From the NCBI RefSeq assembly GCF_000761545.1, contig NZ_JPMY01000029.1, positions 19,503-83,502 on the forward strand: a DNA stretch of 64,000 nucleotides, given 5' to 3'. A program made the position numbers and the translations under genes. The first letter of the stretch is position 1; each line of letters starts with the position of its first letter. The notes under the pieces were generated by a model. It did not search any database and was not told the DNA's origin. It saw only the letters and a program-made list of their open reading frames with translations. Source of the DNA: Pseudomonas sp. ML96. Its GTDB lineage: Bacteria > Pseudomonadota > Gammaproteobacteria > Pseudomonadales > Pseudomonadaceae. Below are positions 1-6,831 of the stretch, one piece after another.

Positions 1-850
1 CGAGCTGAGCGAGCGAGGAGGGCGGTTTGAAGCACTTGATGGTACCGCCATCATCATTCGTCGCAGCGACGATTCCTCGCTGCCTCCAGCTATGGGGCCT
101 GCGCCGTCGCTGCGCGAAACCATTTACGGTGTTGGCTCCAGCCTCGACTTGGATGCGATTGCGGACGAACTCGGTCGCGATCGTGAAGTGCGGCGTGATG
201 CTGACGGCGTACTGCATGCCTTCGACGATCTGGGCTTTGCGATCGCTTTCCAGGTCACCTGCCGTCGCCCATTCGAGGCAGAGGCAGATCTGACCAACGC
301 CCCAGGATCCGCACCTCAGCGGCCGCTGAACAAGCCGGGAATCACTCTCGATATGCCGGCAGTACCTCGCACGCTTTCGCATGTGGTGTATTTCGTTCCG
401 GACGCTGCTAAGGGTGAGGCGTTCTACCGTGACCGCCTGGGCTTTGTAACTACCGACACCTTTGTTGGAGTTGGTCCGTTTATGCGCACTAACGGCATGG
501 ACGATCACCACTGCCTCTTCATGATCCAAACCCCTCCGCATATGAAGGGTTGCGAGCACTTCACCTTCCATATGGGCAGTGGCACTGAAGTGCTACTGGC
601 TGGTCGCCGTTTCGAACAGAAAGGCTGGACCAGCTTCTGGGGCCCTGGCCGCCATCTCTTTGGCTCCAACTGGTTCTGGTACTTCAACAGTCCTCTGGGT
701 TGCCACATCGAGTACGACGCCGACATGGACAAGCACGATGACGAGTGGGCGGCACGCGTGGCGCCTATGTCCGCGGACAACTCGCAGCTGTTCCTGTTCT
801 CGTCGAAAGAGAAGTGGGCGCCGGGCGGCCCGCCGCCCAAGCAGGGCTAA
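1..850 (+). CDS. VOC-superfamily protein, probable extradiol-type dioxygenase (5' partial)
   Basis: The reading frame is open to the left edge, so the N-terminus lies outside the window; 282 residues are visible. The C-terminal half has the vicinal-oxygen-chelate layout of type I extradiol dioxygenases and glyoxalases. A His in LSHVVYF (codon at 380), a His in CEHFTFH (codon at 557) and a Glu in CHIEYD (codon at 710) are spaced like the 2-His-1-carboxylate Fe(II) site. The N-terminal half is more diverged and would be the structural domain. It is followed 2 nt downstream by a Rieske protein and then an aromatic hydroxylase, which suits ring cleavage of a catecholic or hydroquinone intermediate. 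Family membership is clear; that it is a dioxygenase rather than another VOC enzyme is inference. Confidence 0.8.
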   Translation, partial: ELSERGGRFEALDGTAIIIRRSDDSSLPPAMGPAPSLRETIYGVGSSLDLDAIADELGRDREVRRDADGVLHAFDDLGFAIAFQVTCRRPFEAEADLTNAPGSAPQRPLNKPGITLDMPAVPRTLSHVVYFVPDAAKGEAFYRDRLGFVTTDTFVGVGPFMRTNGMDDHHCLFMIQTPPHMKGCEHFTFHMGSGTEVLLAGRRFEQKGWTSFWGPGRHLFGSNWFWYFNSPLGCHIEYDADMDKHDDEWAARVAPMSADNSQLFLFSSKEKWAPGGPPPKQG

Positions 851-852
851 GC

Positions 853-1194
853 ATGCTGATTGCGCTCTGCAGGCTCGATGAGCTGGCAGAAGGGCAGTCG
901 CGCGGATTTGACCCGCTGCAGCAGGGAAAAGACAGCCTGTTTGCTCTGCGCAGCGAGGGAGTGGTTCGCGTGTATCTGAACAGCTGTCCGCACCTGGACG
1001 TGCCGTTGCAGTACCGCAAAGACCGCTTCATGTCTGCCGATGGGTCTCGAGTTGTTTGCTACGCGCATGGCGCGCAGTTTCTTCCTAGCAGCGGCCTATG
1101 CGTTTACGGGCCTTGTTTGGGGGAGCGACTGCACGCTGTGGGCTGTGTTGAGCGAGACGGTTGGTTGATGGTCGACAACGCGGATTTGCTCTGA
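853..1194 (+). CDS. Rieske [2Fe-2S] ferredoxin-like protein
   Basis: This 113-residue protein is essentially one Rieske domain. The cluster ligands are visible as C45-P-H47 (CPHLDVPLQ) and C69-Y-A-H72 (CYAHGAQF), and a short glycine-rich proline loop follows. The ATG lies 2 nt after the stop of the preceding VOC gene, so the two are probably co-translated; the open frame upstream of this ATG overlaps the VOC gene and is not used. Small Rieske proteins of this kind usually carry electrons to an oxygenase or keep the iron of an extradiol dioxygenase reduced. The close pairing with the VOC gene favours the second role here, but that is inference. Confidence 0.85.
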   Translation: MLIALCRLDELAEGQSRGFDPLQQGKDSLFALRSEGVVRVYLNSCPHLDVPLQYRKDRFMSADGSRVVCYAHGAQFLPSSGLCVYGPCLGERLHAVGCVERDGWLMVDNADLL

Positions 1195-1277
1195 GGCAGG
1201 TATCGCGTTTGGAGATACATCAAATCCGGACACGCGATTAGTCAGATTCCTCAAATGCCCGGAAGCTGCTGACACGA

Positions 1278-1290
1278 GGTGCTAAGCACC
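1278..1290. promoter_or_regulatory. Short inverted repeat upstream of the FAD hydroxylase
   Basis: GGTGCT and AGCACC flank a single A in the 142-bp gap before the hydroxylase. The loop is too small for a stable hairpin, so a protein-binding site is more likely than a terminator. No regulator gene is adjacent in the window. Confidence 0.3.
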
Positions 1291-1313
1291 CTGGCCAGCT
1301 CCGGCTCGAAGAC

Positions 1314-1324
1314 AAGAACAACAA
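1314..1324 (+). promoter_or_regulatory. A-rich Hfq/Crc-type leader motif
   Basis: AAGAACAACAA contains two overlapping AANAANAA matches (AAGAACAA, AACAACAA), 12 nt before the ATG at 1337. In Pseudomonas such motifs are Hfq/Crc catabolite-repression sites. Function here is inferred from sequence and position. Confidence 0.5.
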
Positions 1325-1336
1325 GTGAGAGTTGCC

Positions 1337-2461
1337 ATGAATGCAGAGAACAAGGTTCTGGTTGTAGGTGGTGGTATCGGTGGCCTGTGCAGTGCCATCG
1401 CCCTGCGTCGCAAGGGTATTGCCGTTGACCTGGTTGAGCTGAAGTCGGAATGGACCGTCTACGGCGTTGGCATCATTCAACAAAGCAACGTAGTGCGCGA
1501 AATGTCGCGCCTGGGCCTGCTCGATGCATACCTCGATGCCGCCTACGCATTCGAGGACGTGGCCATCTACACGACCGAAGGCCAGCAGCTGGTCCGTATT
1601 CCTGGTCAGCGTCTGGCTGGGCCTCAGTACCCGGCCAACGTTGGTATCTCACGTCGTGCCCTGCACAAGGTACTGAGTGAGACCGCTATTGAGCTGGGCG
1701 CTGGTGTGCGTCTTGGCCTTAGCGTTGAGTCCCTCGAACAAGACAGCAACGGTGTCGATGTCCTGTTCACTGATGGTACCCGCGGTCGATATGACCTAGT
1801 TGTCGGTGCTGACGGACTGTATTCGAAGATCCGCGGCATGCTTTTTGGTGACAAGTACCAGCCTCGATTCACCGGTCAATCGGTGTGGCGCTACAACTTC
1901 CCTCGTCTTCCGCACATCGACCACCTGGCTAACTATCAGGGGCCTGCGGGCAATGCTGGTCTCGTGCCGTTGTCCGACGACCTCATGTACATGTTCACCA
2001 CCTCCCACGAGCCAGAAAACCCTTGGATGGCAGCAGATCAACTTGCTGCGCAAATGCGTGTGCGTTTGCAGGGTATGGGCGGCCTCATCGCTGAACTACG
2101 CGAGCAAATCGTCGACAACGAGCAGGTCGTCTACAAGCCGCTCGAGTCTGTGTTCGTCAGCGAGCCCTGGTATCGCGGCCGAGTAATGATCATTGGCGAC
2201 GCTGCACACGCGACAACCCCGCACCTGGGGCAGGGCGCTGGCATGGCCATCGAGGATGCACTGGTCCTCAGTGAAGAGCTGACCTCTGCAGGATCTCTCG
2301 AGGAGCAACTTCAACGATTCATGGCGCGCCGCTTCGATCGCTGCAAGTACATCGCTGAGAAATCTCTCCTTGCTGGAGAGAAGGAGATGGCACGCGACCG
2401 CGAGTTCGACCGGATCGGCCTGATCAAAGAAATGCTGGAGCTCACAGCACAACCTATCTGA
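1337..2461 (+). CDS. FAD-dependent aromatic monooxygenase (class A, PHBH-like)
   Basis: This 374-residue flavoprotein is of the salicylate/3-hydroxybenzoate/6-hydroxynicotinate hydroxylase group. It shows the dinucleotide fold GGGIGG at residues 11-16, the DG motif VGADGLYSKIR mid-protein and the GD motif GDAAHATTPHLGQGAG near residue 288. Such enzymes hydroxylate a phenolic ring using NAD(P)H and O2. ATG 1337 is preferred over the in-frame GTG at 1325 because GTGAGAG then sits as a ribosome site and the protein starts directly at the FAD fold. An intrinsic terminator follows. It probably produces the dihydroxylated substrate for the VOC enzyme upstream; the exact substrate cannot be read from sequence. 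Confidence 0.9.
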   Translation: MNAENKVLVVGGGIGGLCSAIALRRKGIAVDLVELKSEWTVYGVGIIQQSNVVREMSRLGLLDAYLDAAYAFEDVAIYTTEGQQLVRIPGQRLAGPQYPANVGISRRALHKVLSETAIELGAGVRLGLSVESLEQDSNGVDVLFTDGTRGRYDLVVGADGLYSKIRGMLFGDKYQPRFTGQSVWRYNFPRLPHIDHLANYQGPAGNAGLVPLSDDLMYMFTTSHEPENPWMAADQLAAQMRVRLQGMGGLIAELREQIVDNEQVVYKPLESVFVSEPWYRGRVMIIGDAAHATTPHLGQGAGMAIEDALVLSEELTSAGSLEEQLQRFMARRFDRCKYIAEKSLLAGEKEMARDREFDRIGLIKEMLELTAQPI

Positions 2462-2468
2462 CCCGGAG

Positions 2469-2499
2469 AGCTGCGGGGTTCGCCGTCCCTGCAGCTTTT
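2469..2499 (+). terminator. Intrinsic terminator after the FAD hydroxylase
   Basis: Arms AGCTGCGGGG (2469-2478) and CCCTGCAGCT (2487-2496) pair over 10 bp with one G-U, with an 8-nt loop and a TTTT tail. It separates the enzyme genes from the envelope module. Confidence 0.75.
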
Positions 2500-2574
2500 C
2501 GTGACCTGCCCGAGGCGCACTGTAAAACCGCTATGCCTTGCCGCGGTTAGCAGTGATGAAAACTCACTAATGAC

Positions 2575-2587
2575 AAGAACAACAAAA
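2575..2587 (+). promoter_or_regulatory. A-rich Hfq/Crc-type leader motif
   Basis: AAGAACAACAAAA lies just before the AAGAGG ribosome site of the DUF1302 gene. It repeats the leader seen at 1314-1324 almost exactly, so both transcripts are probably under the same catabolite control. Confidence 0.5.
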
Positions 2588-2600
2588 GAGGTTTGCATCG

Positions 2601-4298
2601 ATGGCTAATCGAGAGCCTGTTGCACCCCGGCGTTTTGCTGACCGCTCGCGTCATGCTTTCCGCCTGTCCTTGGCTGCTGCACTGGTGGTGTGCGCCAATC
2701 AGTCCATGGCGTTTCAGATCGAGACCGGGAATTCCGACTTGAGTCTGCGCTGGGACAATACCCTCAAATACAGTTCCGCCTGGCGTGTAAAAGACCAGAG
2801 CAGCAAGCTCACTGAAGGGCAGGTCGCTCGCAACCAGGACGACGGTGATCGTGCCTTTGAAAAAGGCCTCATCTCCAATCGGTTGGACATCCTCTCTGAG
2901 CTGGACATGGGCTACCGTGATTTCGGTGCTCGTATTAGCGGCGCAGCTTGGTACGACACCGAGTACCAGAAAGATAACGACAACGACGATCCTACCCGCG
3001 CAAATCAGCGCTCGGTCGCCTACGACGAGTTCACCGACGACACTCGCGATCTTCATGGTGGCGATGGTGAGCTTCTCGATGCTTTCGTCTACTGGAACGG
3101 CGAAATGGCGGAGCGTGCGCTCTCTGTTCGCCTGGGACGTCATGGTCTGATCTGGGGTGAAAGCCTGTTCTTCGGTGCTAACGGTATCGCCGGTGGTATG
3201 GCACCGGTAGACGTGGTCAAGGCGATTTCCGTACCCAACACCCAGTTCAAGGAAATCACCCGCCCGGTCAGCCAGCTGTCCACCACCTACCAACTGACGG
3301 ATGCAGTGTCTCTGGGGGCTTTCTACCAGTTCGAATGGGAAGAAACTCGTCTGCCGGCCGCAGGAAGTTACTACTCGGTCAGTGACACCATTGGCGAAGG
3401 CAATGAGCGCCTGGTTGTCGGTGCTCCGTTCCCTGCATTCCTGGGTGGTAACCCGGACAGCCCGGCTGCGTTTTTCCACGGCAAAGACAAGGATGCTAAG
3501 AGTTCCGGTCAGGGCGGCCTGCAGCTGCGGATTACCGATGACACCGTGGAGTACGGCGTCTACGCCATTCAGTACCACGACAAGACGCCAAAGCTGTATC
3601 TCAAACCTTCTGCTGGAGCCCCTGAGTTCAGTACCGGCAAGATTGGTGAGTACTACTGGGTCTATCCAGAAGACATCCAGGCGCTGGGTGCGAGCTTCAT
3701 CACCACTGTAGGTGAGTACAGCTTCGCTGGTGAGGCCTCCATGCGCTGGAACATGCCTCTGGTCTCCAATGCTCAGACCGTCACTCCGGGCATGGTTGCC
3801 GATAACGATGACGATGCGCTCTACGCCGTCGGCCGCACCGCACACCTCAACCTGAACATGATCGCGTCCTTTGGACCGAACTTCATTGCTCAGGAATCGG
3901 GGCTGGTCGGTGAGATCGCGTGGAACCGCCTGCTCAACGTGACCGACAACCGCAACGCTCTGGATCCGAATGCAACCGATGATGCGATCGGCCTGCGCCT
4001 GGTTTACACCCCGACTTACCGCCAGATCTATCCCGGTGTAGATCTCAGCGTCCCGGTAGGCATCAGCTACTTCCCCATGGGCAAGTCGGCAGTGATTGGC
4101 TCCTTCGGTCCTAACAAGGGTGGCGATTTCAACGTCGGTGTAAGCGCTACCTATCTCGACCGAGTCACTCTCGGCCTGACTTACACCCACTACTACGGCC
4201 CCGAGGATACCAACCTCGATGCGGCGAACCACTTCACCTACAAGCAATCGCTGAAGGACCGTGACTACGTCGCCTTCTCCGTCAAAACCACTTTCTGA
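2601..4298 (+). CDS. DUF1302 outer-membrane protein
   Basis: This 565-residue protein has an N-terminal export signal (Arg-rich start, then a hydrophobic stretch ending in QSMAFQIETG). The body is rich in alternating aromatic/polar strands and ends in aromatic Phe (AFSVKTTF), typical of outer-membrane beta-barrels. Length and the opening NSDLSLRWDNTLKYS fit the DUF1302 family. Members commonly sit beside DUF1329, YCF48-like and RND genes in hydrophobic-compound and steroid or aromatic degradation clusters, as here. The likely role is passage of a hydrophobic substrate across the outer membrane. Start ATG is supported by AAGAGG upstream; DUF1329 follows after 11 nt. Confidence 0.88.
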   Translation: MANREPVAPRRFADRSRHAFRLSLAAALVVCANQSMAFQIETGNSDLSLRWDNTLKYSSAWRVKDQSSKLTEGQVARNQDDGDRAFEKGLISNRLDILSELDMGYRDFGARISGAAWYDTEYQKDNDNDDPTRANQRSVAYDEFTDDTRDLHGGDGELLDAFVYWNGEMAERALSVRLGRHGLIWGESLFFGANGIAGGMAPVDVVKAISVPNTQFKEITRPVSQLSTTYQLTDAVSLGAFYQFEWEETRLPAAGSYYSVSDTIGEGNERLVVGAPFPAFLGGNPDSPAAFFHGKDKDAKSSGQGGLQLRITDDTVEYGVYAIQYHDKTPKLYLKPSAGAPEFSTGKIGEYYWVYPEDIQALGASFITTVGEYSFAGEASMRWNMPLVSNAQTVTPGMVADNDDDALYAVGRTAHLNLNMIASFGPNFIAQESGLVGEIAWNRLLNVTDNRNALDPNATDDAIGLRLVYTPTYRQIYPGVDLSVPVGISYFPMGKSAVIGSFGPNKGGDFNVGVSATYLDRVTLGLTYTHYYGPEDTNLDAANHFTYKQSLKDRDYVAFSVKTTF

Positions 4299-4309
4299 GG
4301 AACGTGCAC

Positions 4310-5674
4310 ATGACCATTCCGTTCACGCTCAAAACTTTCTGTCTGGCTCTGGCGGGTGTTGCCGCTCTGAGCCTGCAGCCAGCAGTGGCTGCCAGTGTTG
4401 ATGATCTCGGCAAGAGTTTGACTCCCTTCGGCGCAGAGAAAGCAGGCAACGCTGACGGTACCATCCCTGCTTGGGATGGCGGCCTCACCAAGGTAGATCC
4501 GTCGTTCAAAGAGGGCGGCAAACGTAGTGACCCGTTTGCAGCTGAGAAACCTCTGTTCAGCATCACTGCTCAGAACATGGCTCAGTACGCTGACAAGCTC
4601 AGCGACGGGGTCAAGGAAATGCTCAAGCGTTATCCCGATACCTATCGACTGGATATCTATCCGACTCACCGTACTGCTGCCGCACCCCAGTGGGTGTATG
4701 ACAACACCGCTAAGAATGCCCAGACCGCCACGCTGGTAGAAAGCAGCGCTGGTCTCGTTCCGCAGGGAGCTTTCGGCGGCATTCCATTCCCGATTCCGAA
4801 GAATGGTTATGAGGCTATGTGGAACCACATCCTCAACTGGCGTGGCACCTCAGTGGCGATGGACTTCCGCCATTACCTGGTCACTGCAGATGGTGCGGCA
4901 GTCATGACCACTGACGGTAAAGCGATTCAGGAGATGCCGTACTACTACCAGGACGGCTCTGCGCAGACCTTTGAAGGCGACTACTGGCTGTTCCGCCTGC
5001 TGAACGTCGGGCCACCCCTGCGTGCCGGTGAGCAGATCATGGGGCGTACCAACGTCAATGGCGATAAGAGTCAGGCGCATGTCTATCTGGCTGGCCAGCG
5101 TCGTGTGCGCAAACTGCCGAATGCCTGCTGCGACACTCCGACTCCGGCTACTGCTGGCGTTATGTCCTTCGACGAACTGAGTGTCTATCAGGGCCGTTTG
5201 GATCGTTTCAACTGGAAGCTGGTTGGCAAGCAGGAGATGTACATCCCCTACAACGCCAACAAGGTGCAGACCGCGACCAATGCTGAGGACGTTCTGGGCA
5301 AGCACCACATGAATCCTGACTACGTGCGCTGGGAGCTGCACCGTGTTTGGGTCGTTGAGGCCGAGCTGGCTCCAGGCAAACGTCACCAACTGCCGAAAGG
5401 TCGTTACTACCTCGACGAGGATACCTGGCAGGCAATGCTGGGCGATCGCTGGGACGCTAAGGGACAACTCTCGAAGAGCCTCTGGTCTCTGCCAGCAGTG
5501 ATGCCGGATATCCCGGCGGTGGCTCAGTTGTCCTCGGGCTTCTATGACCTGACATCCAACACCTGGTTCATCCAGAACCTCTATGCCGGCAAGGCTCAGC
5601 AGTACGCGATCGTTGATCGCTACAAGACCTCCGAGTTCTCTCCGGCGGCAATGGCGGGACGTGGCGTGCGCTGA
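4310..5674 (+). CDS. DUF1329 periplasmic protein
   Basis: This is a 454-residue exported protein. The signal peptide has a hydrophobic core (CLALAGVAALSL) and likely cleavage after AVA near residue 27. The mature start (SLTPFGAEKAGNADGTIPAW) and the central DYWLFRLLNVGPP and RRVRKLPN segments are characteristic of DUF1329, a family with a LolA/LolB-like lipid-binding fold. ATG 4310 is preferred to the GTG at 4304 because GAGG lies 9 nt upstream. It is coupled to the DUF1302 gene, and the two families nearly always occur together. It probably carries or hands over a hydrophobic ligand in the periplasm (inference). Confidence 0.88.
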   Translation: MTIPFTLKTFCLALAGVAALSLQPAVAASVDDLGKSLTPFGAEKAGNADGTIPAWDGGLTKVDPSFKEGGKRSDPFAAEKPLFSITAQNMAQYADKLSDGVKEMLKRYPDTYRLDIYPTHRTAAAPQWVYDNTAKNAQTATLVESSAGLVPQGAFGGIPFPIPKNGYEAMWNHILNWRGTSVAMDFRHYLVTADGAAVMTTDGKAIQEMPYYYQDGSAQTFEGDYWLFRLLNVGPPLRAGEQIMGRTNVNGDKSQAHVYLAGQRRVRKLPNACCDTPTPATAGVMSFDELSVYQGRLDRFNWKLVGKQEMYIPYNANKVQTATNAEDVLGKHHMNPDYVRWELHRVWVVEAELAPGKRHQLPKGRYYLDEDTWQAMLGDRWDAKGQLSKSLWSLPAVMPDIPAVAQLSSGFYDLTSNTWFIQNLYAGKAQQYAIVDRYKTSEFSPAAMAGRGVR

Positions 5675-5683
5675 TGCGTGATT

Positions 5684-5710
5684 GGGAGGGCCTTGGGCCC
5701 TCCCTGTTTT
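5684..5710 (+). terminator. Intrinsic terminator after DUF1329
   Basis: GGGAGGGCC (5684-5692) and GGCCCTCCC (5696-5704) form a perfect 9-bp stem with a 3-nt loop, then TGTTTTA. Because the envelope module continues 20 nt later it may attenuate rather than stop transcription. Confidence 0.75.
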
Positions 5711-5729
5711 ATGCAGTACGAGGTGAAAG

Positions 5730-6827
5730 ATGATCAGATCGACATGGGCAGGTGGCCTTTTCCTGGCGCTTGCCATGCCCTTTTCTCTTACCGCTCAGGC
5801 TCAGCCGCTAGCGGTAGGTAATGTGCTTGAGAGTAAGGCGGTTCAAACGCCGCAAGCTGTTCGCTCCGTGTTCACCAGTATCGCGCGTGCGGGTGAGCGT
5901 TTGGTTGCTGTTGGTGAGCGGGGAGTGATTGTGTTCTCCGACGACAACGGCGAGCAGTGGCGTCAAGCCAGCGTCCCGGTGTCGGTAAGTCTGACCGCAG
6001 TGGATTTCGTTGACTCTCAGCATGGTTGGGCCGTCGGCCATTCGGGCGTGGTGCTTGCCAGCCGTGATAGTGGTGAAACCTGGGAGTTGCAGTTGAATGG
6101 GCTCGATGCAGCCCAGTTGGAGCTTGCCGCTGCCCAACAGGCGCTTCTTGATGCGGTTGATGCTGATGTAGCCCAAGCACGCTTACAAACCGCAGAGCGT
6201 CTAGTCGACGATGGCGCGGACAAACCTTTCCTCAATCTTCATTTCACCGACGCCCAGCATGGAGTAGTCGTTGGTGCGTATGGAATGGCATTTCAGACTC
6301 GCGATGGTGGAAAGAGCTGGCAGTCCATGATGGGGCAGATCGACAACGCGTGGAGCTTGCATATCTACGCGATCGCCCAGCACGGAGATGACTGGTATCT
6401 GGCCGGCGAGCAGGGGTTCTTGGCCCATTCTTCGGATGCTGGGCAGCACTTCCAAAAGCTGGAAAGTCCCTACGAGGGAACCTTTTTCACCCTAGTTGCA
6501 GATCGAAATGGAGAGCTGCTTCTGGGCGGTTTGAAGGGCAATGCCTTTGTCCTGCGCCAACAAGGTGCCGTGATCGAGCCCGTCGCGGTGCCGATGCCTG
6601 TGTCTTTCAGCGATGGCACCTTCCTGGGTGACGGTCGTGTGCTACTGGCGAATCAAGCCGGAGCCATCTTCACGGTCGACGCTGAGAGCAACCGCTTACA
6701 GCTACTTCTGCCACCTCAGGGCAAGCCCATAACGGCCCTGACTCAGGCTGCTGATGGCCGACTTGTCATCGCCGGCTTCACCGGTATCTCGCACATGCCT
6801 CTGCCCGCCGTGAAGGTTTCGGAGTGA
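5730..6827 (+). CDS. YCF48-like/BNR-repeat beta-propeller protein, exported
   Basis: This 365-residue protein has a clear signal peptide (likely cleavage after TAQA, near residue 24) and repeated propeller blades: SDDNGEQWRQ, SRDSGETWEL, TRDGGKSWQS and SSDAGQHFQK are four Asp-box-like motifs. This is the pattern of photosystem II assembly factor YCF48 and its bacterial relatives. In heterotrophic proteobacteria, such genes sit immediately before an RND/MMPL transporter and after DUF1302/DUF1329, exactly as here; the RND gene starts 4 nt downstream. It probably assembles or caps the transporter complex in the periplasm, which is inference. Confidence 0.85.
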   Translation: MIRSTWAGGLFLALAMPFSLTAQAQPLAVGNVLESKAVQTPQAVRSVFTSIARAGERLVAVGERGVIVFSDDNGEQWRQASVPVSVSLTAVDFVDSQHGWAVGHSGVVLASRDSGETWELQLNGLDAAQLELAAAQQALLDAVDADVAQARLQTAERLVDDGADKPFLNLHFTDAQHGVVVGAYGMAFQTRDGGKSWQSMMGQIDNAWSLHIYAIAQHGDDWYLAGEQGFLAHSSDAGQHFQKLESPYEGTFFTLVADRNGELLLGGLKGNAFVLRQQGAVIEPVAVPMPVSFSDGTFLGDGRVLLANQAGAIFTVDAESNRLQLLLPPQGKPITALTQAADGRLVIAGFTGISHMPLPAVKVSE

Positions 6828-6831
6828 TTTC

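Noticed and set aside
2547..4247. 566-codon open frame on the minus strand opposite the DUF1302 gene
   Set aside because: No ribosome site or known motif, and it lies wholly antisense to a clear signal-peptide-bearing family protein; codon bias explains it.
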